From assembly GCA_977006965.1 (NCBI GenBank), contig OZ345376.1, positions 2,480,001 through 2,544,000 of the forward strand: 64,000 nt of DNA, in the 5' to 3' direction. A model generated the notes under the pieces. It did not search any database, was not told the DNA's origin, and worked only from the letters and a program-made list of their open reading frames with translations. The first letter of the stretch is position 1. Each line of letters starts with the position of its first letter. The position numbers and the translations under genes are program-made. Origin of the DNA: Phymatolithon calcareum. Lineage: Eukaryota; Rhodophyta; Florideophyceae; Hapalidiales. This document shows, in pieces, positions 1-12,237 of the stretch.

Positions 1-700
1 ACTGTGTTTTCCTACCTGTGTAGACATTCTGGACAACCAGCCGTGCTTGAGGCCGTCCTCGACAAGGCTGTCCATTTTGACGTCGAGCCGAACGATAGCC
101 ACAGAATTTTTCGTATTTTCCAATTCCAGCATGCGCCCCTTTCAGGTACCAATACAGAGCATAACTGTACTCGCCCTAATCCTCTCGCCCGACTTTTGTT
201 CTAAAGCTCGCCCCGCAACTTCCTTGAAATGACGCACAGTAACGTTGAAATCTGCTCTCACTGGGTGATTCACTTTGATTGCATATGCCCGATCATTAAG
301 TAACTCTTCAAAGGCCCATTGCGCACAGTTTCAAGAAAATAACAATGCACACCTTTGGCTTTCGCGGTACCCCACGTCGCTCATGATATATCACCGCGAA
401 GTTGTACATCGTTTCCGGTACCTTTACCTCACTTGCCTGTTGGAAATAAATTTACGCAATTTGCTGGGCCTTTGCCACACCTGTTCCGTGAAGTACAAGC
501 GTATTCAAGCACATTGTGCCCATTTTCTCGCCGACATGAGGCTCATTTTGAAAATGCTTCACGGCGATATAACTCCCGTTGGCGCGGAAAGCCATGAATC
601 CCAGATGCGGAGGAGCATCCATGCATCCCGCTCGCACCGCACGCTCGAAAATTTCTCTGTCAAGGGCAACTCCTGTTGAATGCTTGATCATCCATAGTAG
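1..700 (-). pseudogene. decayed SEL1L/HRD3-like Sel1-repeat gene fragment
   Basis: Minus-strand translations in alternating frames give Sel1/TPR-like repeat pieces: a LGFMAF...ANGS repeat and a LVLHGTGVAKAQQIA repeat near 460-640, a YNFAVIYHERRGVPR repeat near 380-430, then HPVRADFNVTVRHFKEVAGR near 200-270 and ALYWYLKGAHAGI near 140-180. The order and the last two pieces resemble the ERAD adaptor SEL1L/HRD3, a membrane-anchored partner of the HRD1 ubiquitin ligase. Frames change several times and stops interrupt them, so this cannot encode the protein. It runs off the left edge of the window. Another Sel1-repeat protein is possible; the family call is firmer than the orthologue call. Confidence 0.5.
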
Positions 701-1058
701 TGAAAATTGTTGGAAGGTCGGGGCTTCCGTCGAAATGAAGAATTAATCGGATAGAGCACATGTGCGGTACAGCAGGAACAGTCGAAATTTCCGGAACCAC
801 AAACGTAAGAAAAAAGGAGGAAAGTCCACGTCAAGAATGCGTGAGGCTGCGGTGCGGGAGCCAAGCAAGGACAGGCCTTTGCTTTCGCGTCCGAGAGCCT
901 CGCAGTGCGCCTGCGAGGCATTGCAAGTCCTTCGCATTCGCTCCTGCTGCAGCCAGATGTTCCTCTCGCAGCTGTAATCACGGTAGGGTTCGATGCGTTT
1001 TGGGTGGCAATCAATGAGTAGAAGGTAGTACTTAAACACATGATGTATTCTACATGTA
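701..1058. other. no gene seen
   Basis: Short open frames exist on both strands but none has recognisable content. I see nothing else here. Confidence 0.5.
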
Positions 1059-1063
1059 TCATG

Positions 1064-1090
1064 GGTTATGTATCATGATGATACATAACC
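1064..1090. repeat. 12-bp-arm hairpin
   Basis: Perfect inverted repeat with arms ggttatgtatca and tgatacataacc around a 3-nt centre. It lies where the homology of the COP9 subunit 2 remnant ends, so it may mark an insertion or rearrangement point. Confidence 0.7.
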
Positions 1091-1099
1091 AACAATATG

Positions 1100-1960
1100 C
1101 GATCACGACAGGGAGAATGATTGCGTTAGGAGAGACGTACTTAACACTTTCAGAGTTTTGTGCATCTAACATCAACCGTCTGTTCACTTGCAGAACGTCA
1201 ACTGTGGTATACGGCTGGATAAGCTTCTGTTCAACTTGAGACCGGAACTTCCTCAACACCTCATCCATGATGCTTGTGCCGCTGCAGCGGATAATTAGCT
1301 CAAACTCCTTGACATCTTCCTGTGTATACGCGCGGCAAGGATTGGTCATATTCACAATCTCGGAACTGTTCATGAAGAGCTTCGCCTCAGGGTCGTCAAA
1401 CGGATCGATATCGATAGGATTGAGCATGTTCGCTAGAATCAAATACTTGAGGCACTCAATCCGGCATGCATTTATAGGTTCATCATAGTTCTTGCAAGTC
1501 TCAAGAAAAACTTATGCTGTGCGCGATCGAACGTCCGTGTGCCGCTATGATGTTCCCGCCACAGTCGCGAAAGACAAACAAAATGCGAGGATGCGGAATA
1601 GCACTCTTGTCTGCATGCTCTTTTTCATATAGCTGCTTCAGCAACTTTTTGATTTTCGTTGCCGTGTACATCTGAATTTCCATTATGTAAGTCCAGTATT
1701 TTCGTCGCCTTTTTGTGATAATCGCGTCTATCCTCCGCTTGACATGATTTTCAAAACTCTTTCAAAACCTTCCCCAGACAGCGAAACTCTTCCACGTCAA
1801 ACCATAGCACTCCCAGTGTCCGGATCGTCTTGAACAATAATCGTTCTTCACGGCCTCCTGCAGAGCATCCGGAGTCTTTCATAAAACTCTTGAAGTGAAC
1901 TCATTTGTTTGGAGGACGAAACAAAGTCCAACATACCGTTAAAGAAATTTTCAGAGGTTC
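1100..1960 (-). pseudogene. CSN2: COP9 signalosome subunit 2 pseudogene
   Basis: Minus-strand frames, read from high to low coordinate, give GMLDFVSSSKQ...LQEFYERL (about 1900-1950), LFKTIRTLGVLWFDVEEFRCLGKVLKEF (about 1765-1850), EIQMYTATKIKKLLKQLYE...SAIPHPRI...CGG (1540-1683), then a KNYDE...CLKYLILANML stretch running into the PCI-domain segment with DPFDDPEAKLF, IVNMTNP and QKLIQPYT (1100-1500). The order matches the C-terminal half of CSN2, a PCI subunit of the complex that removes NEDD8 from cullins. At least three frame changes and stops separate the pieces. No convincing intron fits them, so a degraded retrocopy or old duplicate is likely. The N-terminal half is missing. Confidence 0.8.
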
Positions 1961-1984
1961 AATCGAAAACCGATGACGTGCTTC

Positions 1985-2420
1985 TGTGCTTTGATATGGC
2001 CCATCCCTAGCGCTGTATTTCCCGGATCGTACGAATCCACGCCATGAATGTAAGTCAACTCCAATACTGTTGAATCATTCTCTGACCCATAGTCCATTAA
2101 TGCCAAGGTGTATTTTGAAAGCTTCATTTTTTCGACTCCTCAGGAGCTGCGAGCCAAGTCCTTAACAAAATGATATTAATTTTTTCAAGGTCATTGACTC
2201 CCAAGATGACCTGACAGCGCGGATTTCTTTGTTGACGCTGAAAACGCTCGAAAGTAAAGCCGGTCTGGTCTTTCACGAACATAATACGTACGTCCCACCT
2301 TTTACAGGCCCCGGTTCTTGTGTGACCGCGAACCCAGCGCCACGCACGCGCTCGACGGCGGCGAAAATAATGACGTCTCGAGCTTGGCAACGGCGTCTTC
2401 CTTATTCTGCAAATCGTCAC
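1985..2420 (-). pseudogene. GLX1: glyoxalase I (lactoylglutathione lyase) pseudogene fragment
   Basis: Minus-strand pieces read VKDQTGFTFERFQR followed by CQVILGVNDLEK (about 2190-2290), then KYTLALMDYG..., STVLELTYIHGV and DSYDPGN (about 1990-2130). This is the join between the two VOC domains of plant-type two-domain glyoxalase I, which isomerises the methylglyoxal-glutathione adduct to lactoylglutathione. The segment between them (about 2125-2190) is scrambled by a frameshift, and the frame stops just before the COP9 subunit 2 remnant begins. Only the middle of the protein is present. It lies on the same strand as, and directly upstream of, the CSN2 remnant. Confidence 0.7.
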
Positions 2421-2818
2421 AATGGTGGGCTCAGGCTAGGCCTCCGGACGCTACGTCTCCAGATATTCAAATTAATAGTCAGAAATTTGAATTAAATAAA
2501 TATACTCACGGATTTACAGTCGCTATATTTTTGAAATTATGAATATTCGTCTGTAATCAAATAGTTTAAATATTTGAACCTATTTTGGGGTTTTCGGCTC
2601 TTAAATGTTTGAAAATATGAGTAAGCCACTTCTATTATTGATTCAAAGTTTATAAAACGCGTCCGTGTATTTGAATTGAAATATTTAAATTTAAGAAATC
2701 AAAAATGTAAATCATATGTCAAATGAAGTCTCTATAAAGTCTCCCCCCCCCGCGCCCCGACTGTGACCTCTACCTTTCCGTCAAGGTGCCGCGTTTTTGA
2801 ATCCAATCTTGCCTGATC
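2421..2818. other. AT-rich gap with a poly-C run
   Basis: AT-rich sequence without a plausible frame, ending in a C-rich stretch near 2740-2760 (nine C in a row). No gene seen. Confidence 0.6.
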
Positions 2819-3390
2819 ATGAGTGTTACCGGCGAAATCTTCGGCAAGAACGAAGTCAAGGCAGAGCAAATCAAGACCGAGGACAAGATCGATTTCGAAA
2901 TGAAAGGCAAGAACCCATCCCGCTCTTTATCGTTTCAAGGAATAAGTAGGAAACGATGATGTACGATGGGGGCTTAAATATGGTCAAGCAAGAATTTTCA
3001 GCCGCAGATATCGAAGAGTTAAGACCTATTGTCAACAGGTGGCGTCAAGTAGAGTCCATCCCCAAACCGAATGGCAAAATCCGGCGGGCAGATCAACAAA
3101 GGGCTTACAAGGTCGTAAGGGGCAGACAGTCATCGAGGTTATTCCGCGGGTGACGAAACAAGACCAAGGAAGGGATTTTTCAACGCACTCCGAGCATTGG
3201 CACTTTGGAATTATTCACGGGATTCCATTCAATAAGCAGTGCTCAGCAATTGGATATCTCCTTCCGGACGATTGGAAGAAAGAGGACTGGAAGGACTGTT
3301 GCCCTTATGGGTTACATTGCATTACTCATGGGTGCTTTCTTCGTAGCAATGAAGAGTAAGTACTTTCGAACAAAACTGGTTTTCTGATAC
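2819..3390 (+). other. unrecognised coding-like fragments
   Basis: An ATG at 2819 opens a 46-codon frame ending at 2959, with a lysine- and glutamate-rich composition (GKNEVKAEQIKTEDKID). Further open pieces follow at 2980-3150 (AADIEELRPIVNRWRQVES) and 3205-3387. The last contains one apolar segment, TVALMGYIALLMGAFFVAM, after a basic stretch, like a tail anchor or single membrane span. They could be parts of one decayed gene on the plus strand. I do not recognise the protein. Confidence 0.3.
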
Positions 3391-3554
3391 TAAAATTAGT
3401 TTTTTATCCCGTTTTAGCCTCACCCCTTAGCGAGGGGAAGGGTAACAATATAGTCTGGCGAACATGCACATCAATTTCGCCCCGGAAGGCATGTGTGCTC
3501 CTTTTTGACAGCTCCCCGGACTTCGGGCCTTGCATGACCGCGCGTTCGACGTTT

Positions 3555-4010
3555 AAGTCCCGCCCGTCCTCGCCGTCCTCGAAGGTTCACTTGTGATTTT
3601 TGCCGGTCTTTTGGTTCTTCGAGGTCCACGTGTCAGCGCTGTGCCTTTCCCTCCTTGAGAAACCTCACACAACGACTGGCGGTGCATAACCGAGTGTTCA
3701 AAGTGTAAGTCCCGCCCGTCCTCGCGGTCCTCGAAGGTACACTTGTGATTTGTGCCCGGCTTTTTAGTCCTTCGAGGTCCACATGTCAGCGCCGTGCCTT
3801 CCCTTCCTTGCGGGACATCACACGGCGCCGTAGTCGTGCATGACCGCGTGTTCAAAGTGTAAGTCCCGTCCGTCCTCGCAGTCCGCGCAAGAAAACTAGT
3901 GATATGTGCCCGGCTTTTTGGTCCTTCGGGGTCCACGTGTCAGCGCCGTGCCTTCCCCTCCTTGCAGGACATCACACGGCGCCGTGGCCACGAAATTCCA
4001 CGGCGCATGA
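3555..4010. repeat. about 153-bp tandem repeat, three copies
   Basis: The block beginning aagtcccg.ccgtcctcg recurs at about 3555, 3707 and 3861 (periods 152 and 154). Each copy includes a ttcgaggtccac segment and a cctccttg...catcaca segment. A partial unit precedes the first copy near 3520. The repetitive minus-strand frames here are by-products of the repeat. Confidence 0.85.
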
Positions 4011-4110
4011 GCCAACCAGGTCCATCTCTGCCGCTCAACGTGATCGGATAAGGTCAAGCTTTGACCGTTACCTGTTTCGCAACAGCCTGCGCGCAACGAC
4101 ATGGTGTACT

Positions 4111-4523
4111 GAGTCATCTAGCGGCTCAACGGCGTCGTGCCATGGGACGTGGAGTCCTCGCCGGAGTGGCAGCGGCGCGTTACACGCAACTTGAAAGACG
4201 CCGCGCTAGGCTTCGGCATCGATTGGCGCACGCCGCGCCGCTGGAGCTGGCGCCGTGCCCTGGCGGAAAGGGCGACTAAGCTCGGAAGAGGACATTCTGT
4301 CCCCGTGCACATTGAGGCCAACGTGGCCGGTTTGCCGACTGCCGGCGAGGTGCGCTGGGCAGAGCGCTTCTACGAGCGTTCTAAAGACGAAGCGTGGTGC
4401 CTCTCCCTTGGGCAATTCGATGCTTGGTGCCTGGACTGCCTTCCACCCTTTGCCCTCGATCAGGTGCAGATGCCATTTCGCAACATACGCCGTTGGATTG
4501 TCGGCAGTGCCATGAGGCGGTAA
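4111..4523 (+). pseudogene. GC-rich open fragment of unknown origin
   Basis: A frame open for about 135 codons after in-frame stops upstream, without an ATG near its start. It is tryptophan- and arginine-rich (WRTPRRWSWRRALAER) and clearly more GC-rich than the flanks, and it follows the 153-bp repeat directly. It may be a remnant of a mobile element. No family is recognised. Confidence 0.25.
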
Positions 4524-4970
4524 GCTCATTTTGCAACTTTGGCTCGTTCAACATGATTGTTTTACTGACAGCATATACATCTAGTTCGAAAATTAAACAC
4601 AATTTTCAAACATCAACGATGTACCAATCTAACATGCCTGAATTCTTTGAGCGCTTCGCGAATGCTCTTCCACAATGAATGCAACAGTGAGGTTTTTTTT
4701 TCTCGAGAACAGCTCCTTCATACGCTATCAAGTCAGCAGATTTTGCGAAACATTTGCCACACCGGATACGGTGAAAGCTCTGGCAGACACTCCAAGATCA
4801 TTTCATACATTTCAAAATTCTTGTGCGAATATTACATTCATTTTTGATACAATGAATTATGGAAATGTTTGTGCGCAAAGAAGAAACAGGGAGTAGGAAT
4901 TGTCCAATGGAACAGAGGAAAAGGCATATTGAGCCAATCGCAACAAAAACAGAGAAGACAGGTTTAATTA

Positions 4971-5220
4971 ATGGAAATGAATGGAAATGAATGGAAATGA
5001 ATGGAAATGAATGGAAATGAATGGAAATGAATGGAAATGAATGGAAATGAATGGAAATGAATGGAAATGAATGGAAATGAATGGAAATGAATGGAAATGA
5101 ATGGAAATGAATGGAAATGAATGGAAATGAATGGAAATGAATGGAAATGAATGGAAATGAATGGAAATGAATGGAAATGAATGGAAATGAATGGAAATGA
5201 ATGGAAATGAATGGAAATGA
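4971..5220. repeat. 10-bp minisatellite, 25 perfect copies
   Basis: The decamer atggaaatga is repeated 25 times without a visible error (24 exact copies over 4981-5220 plus 4971-4980). Any frame through it, such as the Phe/His/Ser/Pro frame on the minus strand, is an artefact. Confidence 0.98.
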
Positions 5221-7800
5221 ATGAAATGCGATTTTCACCTAGGTTTTGACACGTACGTAGAGGAGCACTGCTGGACGAGAAGGCTTAGAGAAGAGTAAGA
5301 ATGTTCCGTCGGTAAAAGCTTGAAAACAATTATTACGGTGAGGAAAAAGTTTTCGATAACGAGTTCGTAGACTGGAAGTCAAATATCACTCTTGTAATAA
5401 TTCACACCATCAGAAATCGGAATACTAGCCTGTACGTGCTGCAGAACAGCGCTTGGGAGCGTCTTCCCATTTTTCGGGACAATGGAGCACCGATGAAGGC
5501 TGTGCATTAAACGTGGTGGAGCGAATTTGTTAAATGAGCTTAGCAAAAGTCCCGTACCGGAGATGCATTGCGAAAGCAGAAGCTGGTCTAATAATTCGCG
5601 ATTTATTTTCGCCGCCGACATGCTTAAATCGTGAAGAAGCAATGTGCTCAGCTTGTGCGAATGTCAAATAGATACAAGGAGCCGAGCGCTTTAATAGTTA
5701 CTTCTTGCTCTGTGGTGCAATTATATTGCAACTTCGGCACCGAAGAGCCGTATTGCCGTTATTCTGTCTATTTGTACACTGCGAGTGAAACTATATTGTT
5801 GGTGCAGAGGTACATCTTTGCGAATTTTTCCTCATTGTGTTCTTCATGGTCCTATTAGTATGCGATAAATTACCGCGACTTGAATATAACCCCGAGCGCT
5901 GTGTCTCGAATGAGAGGTTTTGTAAAGAATTCTAAATTCGGCACGTCAACACTTTGCGGGGTTCGCTCATAACTACTTCAAAGGGAGGGTCGCGGATACG
6001 GATTCGGTCTCACCGGCCATGACAACGTTCTGAGCCAGAGAAGATCGCGTGCGCCTGTATCCAGAACATTTCATCGGTATCGGAATCATCGTCTATTGCT
6101 TGAATATACAGTTGTACAGAGCGGGGAGCGTCGGCTGGAACGCCATATGCGCCGTCTTGCAGCATCAGTGCATGATTGAACTTTGAATGCAAGCGGTTTC
6201 CTTCAGCTATCGAAAAATCACGAACACGTACCGCAAACACTGAGACGATATCAACAGAGTCGCAAGAACTCGGTCTGCCCGAGGCGAACAGGAACCTGTA
6301 CAAGGGAGCAACGGCAGCGCCAGTGCCACACGGGCAATATAATACATCGTTCGGATGCTCGCAACCTTGTATAGGAGGAAAGGCACTCTGAACACGGAGT
6401 TTTTATACGACTCTAGTAACGTTGGCGCACCTCACTTCCAGCGCTCAACTGACGCAAAGATGCCGTGAGAAATATATTCTCTAGCTCGGATAACATTGGT
6501 ACACCCTTGCGCGACGCATATTGCTTTACCCCCACGCTCCGTTTCAAGCCGACAAACAAGACTCCGGTCTCGTTTTCGCGGCTATTAGAACTACGGTGAG
6601 GTTTATTGCATGCTTTGGGCAAAGCAGAAGCGATTTCTTACCGCCGTGTGAAGAAATACTTGACGAGCTGGAAGGAAATATCCGCTGCTTGTTGTCAATG
6701 ATATTGTAGCGCACGAACGCAGCACGCAAAATTGGAAGCGAGATGGAGATCTTATTTATTGGATGATGGAGACTACGCATTAATTCCTGCATACGTAAGT
6801 CCACGTTGGACAATAAGATAGTGATACAAATATGGCCCCTCCGTTAGAAAAATCGGCCTTCTAGTTTATGCGATATGAGAAATTCCGAAAGAGATCGCTG
6901 AATCGAGGTCATATCAAGCCTCCGTTCTGTACTAAATTGCATGGATGTCTTATCCATTTCTCAAAACAGAGGATAATACTGCACCTTGAAACCGTGCTGT
7001 AGGCCAGGCCTCAACACGAACCGCTTTCTGTGCACATGTCATTACTACAAATTGCGTTCATTTAAAGCGGGGTTCAGTATCACTGCGAGCGGAAGTAGCA
7101 GCTAAGCTACCATCAATTCTCTTCTTCGAATGCTGTGCTGAGAGGGGTGGTCTTCTAGCGACATGTGCATATTCTTTTCAAATGTGCTGAACTCCTGAAG
7201 ATACTCTCCGGTGCTTCATGCGAAGATCTTTCGTGTTGACAAGAGCAATTTATCTCTGCACTCCCTTCTCTACTTATCTATTCCATCTTCAATCCTCTCC
7301 ACTTCAGAAAGCTGTGGCGCGAGTATTGAAAAGCTTGAAGCAAAGCGATCGGTCTCAATTGCGAACGAGAATGAAGGCTCACTTGGGGCAAGCGCCGGAT
7401 ACGAAGATAATGCGGCTACTCTCGGATTTTCTTTGTTTATCGGAATCCGAAAGTTCTAAATCACGTCGTTCACGGGATACTGCATAACATCCATGAGGAT
7501 TATCATGCGAACGACAGGGCTGAGGTACAGACTTTTCTCGTCGCCTAGGCTGCAAACTACTCGAGAAGAACCTGTTTCCTCTCTCGCACAGTTTGATGCA
7601 AAGAAGAAGAGCACTGCTTGTGAAAAAAGACTACATTTTTGACTGCATTCTCAATCATAAATGTAGGCGTTTTTGTCAAAAGAACTGCTCCACACTACTT
7701 GGTTTCAATCAGTTCCAAATAGTACCAGATTCTTCTGGAAGTATGCAATTCGATCGTAGCTGTTGGAAGCATACAAGTCACAATTGCGTGATCCCGTAAA
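5221..7800. other. no recognised gene; scattered coding-like pieces
   Basis: Minus-strand open pieces lie at 5379-5621 (starting MSAAKINRELLDQ), 6010-6303 (with VRDFSIAEGNRLH and DDDSDTDEMFW), 6413-6622 and 6544-6813. They could be relics or exons of one minus-strand gene. A plus-strand piece at 7218-7487 has a basic helical look (KAVARVLKSLKQSDRSQLR). None is recognised and no splice structure is convincing. Confidence 0.3.
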
Positions 7801-9189
7801 CCTGGGTGCAGCAAGAGTCAGGAACCGCATGTCGGACTTCTTCTGTATTAAAAAGGTTCTGTCCCAGTCATTAACTTTACACAAATGAGTCTACAGACAA
7901 TTTTCGTTTCTCAAGAGGTTGCATGAAATGCGTCGCGCGGGCCGTTATTTTGTCATCAGCATAAGACACTCGGTTCCGTATTAATCCTTCATATATGGAT
8001 CTGAAGGTCCAAATTTTCTAGAAATAAATTGCAGGATGCTTAACTGTGGCAATAAGGAATGAATTCGTTTTAAATTTTATAAATATGACTTTCCGTGCTC
8101 CAAATTTTAATTTTTAGAAAAGCTATTTCGAAATCCAATATAAGAGGCACACAGCACCTGAAATCTCCATGTATCGTTGCTAGCTGTGCCAAGGAAAAGG
8201 AAAACGTTTCTCGGTTATTCGTCTAATTGGCTGCCCGGTGGTCTTCCGGGACTTCCCAGGGCACTCAAATTCACGCGCGGGGTACCCATCTACGCACTTC
8301 GATGCGCTCATTTCAGGTGCAACGAGCGCGTACCTCTGCACGAGTGCGAAGATTGTGGACCAAAATCCTAGACAATGCCAAACAATTAAAAAACCTTTAG
8401 GTGATGATAATTCTGAAAATTTAACTAGCCAAAAATCGTAATCCTATGTGTTATTGTTGTTTTCCAAAGCTAGTCTCAGTTGTGTTACTTGCCTATATAT
8501 ATTGAGTGTGACTAATAACTCTCCTTCATATTTCTCTTACATAATTCAAAATCTCCTTCCGTTGCTACAAGTCAATACTCTTCTCTGTGATAATAGACCA
8601 TCGCTTATACTTTCGTGTTTCCTGAACAGTTGCGCAGTGCCGCTTATCATGGACGTGAACAATCGTCTCGAATCTATCTCGTCCGTTTTTCAGAGATCTT
8701 AATACCGGAAGCTAGGAAAAATCTTGCTTATGAAGTATCATTGTATCCATTTACTGTATATCAATTTTTTTCTCCGATCTTCGGAGTGCCCTCCGGTACT
8801 TCCCCGTCAGCATGTTTCGGAACCATGACTCTCGTGAGCATCACAAGACGGAAGTTCTTATTTTCAAGTAGATGTTCACTACGGATCTCACTGCCGTGCA
8901 CTTTTACTTTATCAAAATTCTACTTAGTTTGTCATATAGGCCGCCTCCATCCGTCTTTCTTCTCCCGGAGATATATAGATCTTAGGAGGTACGCTGAGAA
9001 ACTCAACTATCATACATTCGCTTCCATTTCAAGATTTCTTCTGCATTGGACTCATCTCGTCTTAGGTTATTAATTTTTCTTATTGTTTTACTCACAGAGA
9101 AAAATTTCTTGAACTCGACTTTCTATTCTATTTATATCTAATTAAAACCGCTTTAGAAAAAACACGATGGAATTCAAAGCGCTTTTTCA
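7801..9189. other. AT-rich gap, no gene seen
   Basis: Only short frames without recognisable content. A GC-richer block at about 8230-8345 resembles the inverted GC-rich modules of the fold-back repeats at 13-14.8 kb. Confidence 0.5.
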
Positions 9190-9850
9190 TCTATAAGGCA
9201 TTGGCTTATTACAGAAATTATATACGGCGAACATGCTGAAAAGGAGCAATATTATGGTAGATATAAAAATTTCCCTGTTATATTTCCTGGTGGATCTGGT
9301 GGCCGCGGGGGAAAAATTTAATTTATCATGCAGAATTGGAGCTTGAATTTGGCCCGTCTTATTATGTAATCCTATTTTGTAAATATTTTGGATCGTATTG
9401 CTCGACTTCCCGCGCTCCATGTTACCGTTAACTCAAATTTACGCGCTTCCTACCGATCATCTCGTGCCGATGATTCCTTTCTAGTCGTTCCAAGTGCGTA
9501 AATACTCACTAGCGCGAACTTAGTAAGCCTATATCAGCGATCTCTCGTGGAAAATTTGAAAACGTATCCTCTTCTATCAGCGTCATATTTGATATGATTC
9601 TCAATGTATTTCGTTAATACCGTTTCATTTACTCTAAGTAGTCTTGGAGCACAAATAATATGGTACTATAGATATTCGAAGACGAAATAAAGTTATTGTC
9701 CATTTATCAGTAATTATTATCATTGGTTGGAGATGTGACAAGTGGAAAATCGATATTTGATTTTGGCACTCAATTGACGTGACAGGGCCGGTGCACGTGG
9801 TCGCAAGAGAATGCTTTATCCAATAAAAATTTACCATGAGCTTGTCATCG
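9190..9850. repeat. dispersed repeat, copy A
   Basis: About 480 bp (9370-9850) aligns by eye with 13280-13765. Shared landmarks in order are taatcctatttt, a GC-rich stem with tctcgtg.cgatga, cctcttctat.cg, gagacgaaat or its variant, attggttg.agatgtgacaagtgga and tccaat.aa near the end. No complete coding frame is shared, so this looks like a non-autonomous element or an LTR-like sequence. Confidence 0.7.
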
Positions 9851-12237
9851 GTGGCGGATCTGCCATTCGCAAATTAATGCTGAATATTAATAGTGGAAGA
9901 TTCGGGCGAATGTAAACGTGCGTAAACAATTATGTAGCTAACCGCTACACATGGTCAGGCGAAAAAGAACAATTATCCGTAGTACTTTACGCTGCGTTTA
10001 TGCTCTCGAAAAACGGGCACTTAAAATGTGGTTTTATTGTACAAATGGACATTTGATGATTCTACAGTAGCGGGTGATAATGCGCTCATGTAGGTGAATC
10101 TGAGAGGGGCTAGGAGACGTTTGAAGAGAAGACGGGCTGAATAGTCTTCGAGCTAATGATGCGCGCTGCACAACGCACGTGATCCGAAACTAGCGCCAAC
10201 GAAAGTGATCCCCAATTTGGTATCCCGCCCGCATTCTCGCCCAGAGCATCTTCATTCAGCAGAACCTTCGCGACGCCACATATTTCGGACGCACATAGAT
10301 CTATTGCTTCTTGTCTAGCGTTCCCGGGATACGCAGTGGCCTGCAGACCAGAGACATAGATTTCTAGTTACGTCATCGTCTAGTACACCGCAGTCGGTCT
10401 TTCGACTGAGAGAGATCGATATACTTACTATACCATCATTCTGTACCTTTTTCCATTTTATTCCTCTATTTTCATTCTGGACTTTTCAGTCACAAACAGG
10501 AAATCTCGAACAATGCGAGAAGATGCAGAGTCGTCACAGCTTTTCTAACATCTACTACCCAGTCCGGTTCATGAGTCATCCAGAAAACTTATGATCTCTC
10601 GAAAGAAACAATCGAAAAAAGAAAAACGAATTAGAACCACGTTGCCGGAAAAAATCATAAACGCAATGTAATATCCTCATGAGAGCAATCCCAATGCCGT
10701 ACATATTCGAAATGAGATCATCCTATATATATGTGGCTGAGATAGCTAGAACGCTCCTCAGAACACCCTCAGGGTCGATTTCCAGTAATTCCGTATCAGT
10801 TCTGATAACTGGGATAATCTATTTCCAGACTATATACATTCCAGTGGTTCTTAAACCGCTAGATAACAAATTGTATTTGAAAAACAAAGGCACTGGCTCG
10901 TAATCCACCAGTTTTTTATTAATCTGAGAGAATCTGCGAAAATGGTATCATTTTCGCAGTCTCAGGTCGGCGTGAGACGAGCCAATGTTGATTTTTGTGG
11001 CGGGAGACAAGCCACCTTCCATTTTACCCTCTGCACGAAACCTTGTCAGATGCCCTACTTCATCTGTTTTTGCATGCGTGATAGAAGGATGTTCGATTTG
11101 CGATCTGTGTTATCTAGTCACTTAAGTCGGACTTTTTGTCTCCTGGTGAAGAGTATCGGAAAGAAAACGATCGTTTCTGTTGCAGTTATTGGAATTCCTC
11201 TTTATTTTAAGGAAATAAAGCGCAGTTCTGAGATCCTCTTTGAAGAGCGTTGAAGCGAGCACACCAGTGCCGTACCTGGTCTCTGCAATTTCATCACTCA
11301 TTTCAATATCTTCGTCATTTTTGTCATTAAGGTTCGCATCATCGGCCGTTTTAGTCCCGAAGTCTAAAATCCCAAATGCGTAGCGCCGTGATCAGTTTCA
11401 AGTACGTTCGGGGATGTAACCCCCAAAGGTTGAGCAGACTCGTTTCGGGTCGAAGGATGATGCGAAAATAAAATAGTATGGTGCAACGCATTTTCTACGT
11501 GCTTCTTTCTCGTGGAACGTAATGTCGGTCGAACAGCGACCAGTGGCCTCAAAATATTTCGCTGTTTTTTTTCCCTGCTTACAATTGACTTTTGTAGTGC
11601 AGAGTCTATTGCAGATCTGCAGGAATCTGTGAGCCCATGCAATGGCTTCCGGTACAGAGATGTTGAGAGTAAAGTTGCTCTCTCACTCGTTTAGGACGTC
11701 TCTGCGAGAGGAGGACATGTGCCTCAAGTACAAGACTCAAGCGAAAAATTGAATTCCTTGCGATCGAAGAGGACTTTGGCAAGGACGTACTGAAGTCGGT
11801 CAAGCACGAGCTACTGCATGCACTGGAAAAAAGTAAGCGAATTCGTCCTGTTTCTATCCACAATCAACCGAGTATTTCTGAAACCGATATTTTCCATCGC
11901 ATACATCAGAACTCCAACGCTCTAGTTGACTACTAACCATATATTCTTACAAAACTTCTTCGTCCAAATCCTGCAGTATACTCATAACTGCTCTCTCCTT
12001 CTATTTCACCTCTTTAAAAAAGAGACTTCAGGGTTTTCGCTTTTTTACCCATCAAGAGAACACCCTCAAAATGACCTCTATGTGAGGATCCAGAAGTCTC
12101 AAACTTCCCCAGCAACTTCCAATGGCATCTACACCCTAAACCCTCCTACCCATCATGTTTACCGCCCCTCAGACCATGTTTTCTTGTTATTACTACTATG
12201 TTGGAGTCCCCGTCCTTCACGAAAAGGAGGAAAATAC
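9851..12237. other. no recognised gene
   Basis: AT-rich with short frames only. One plus-strand piece at about 11700-11840 reads EFLAIEEDFGKDVLKSVKHELLHALEK and is followed by gtaagc, a possible exon end, but nothing around it completes a gene. Confidence 0.4.

Noticed and set aside
4798-5238. 146-codon minus frame rich in Phe, His, Ser and Pro
   Set aside because: It is the translation of the 10-bp minisatellite.
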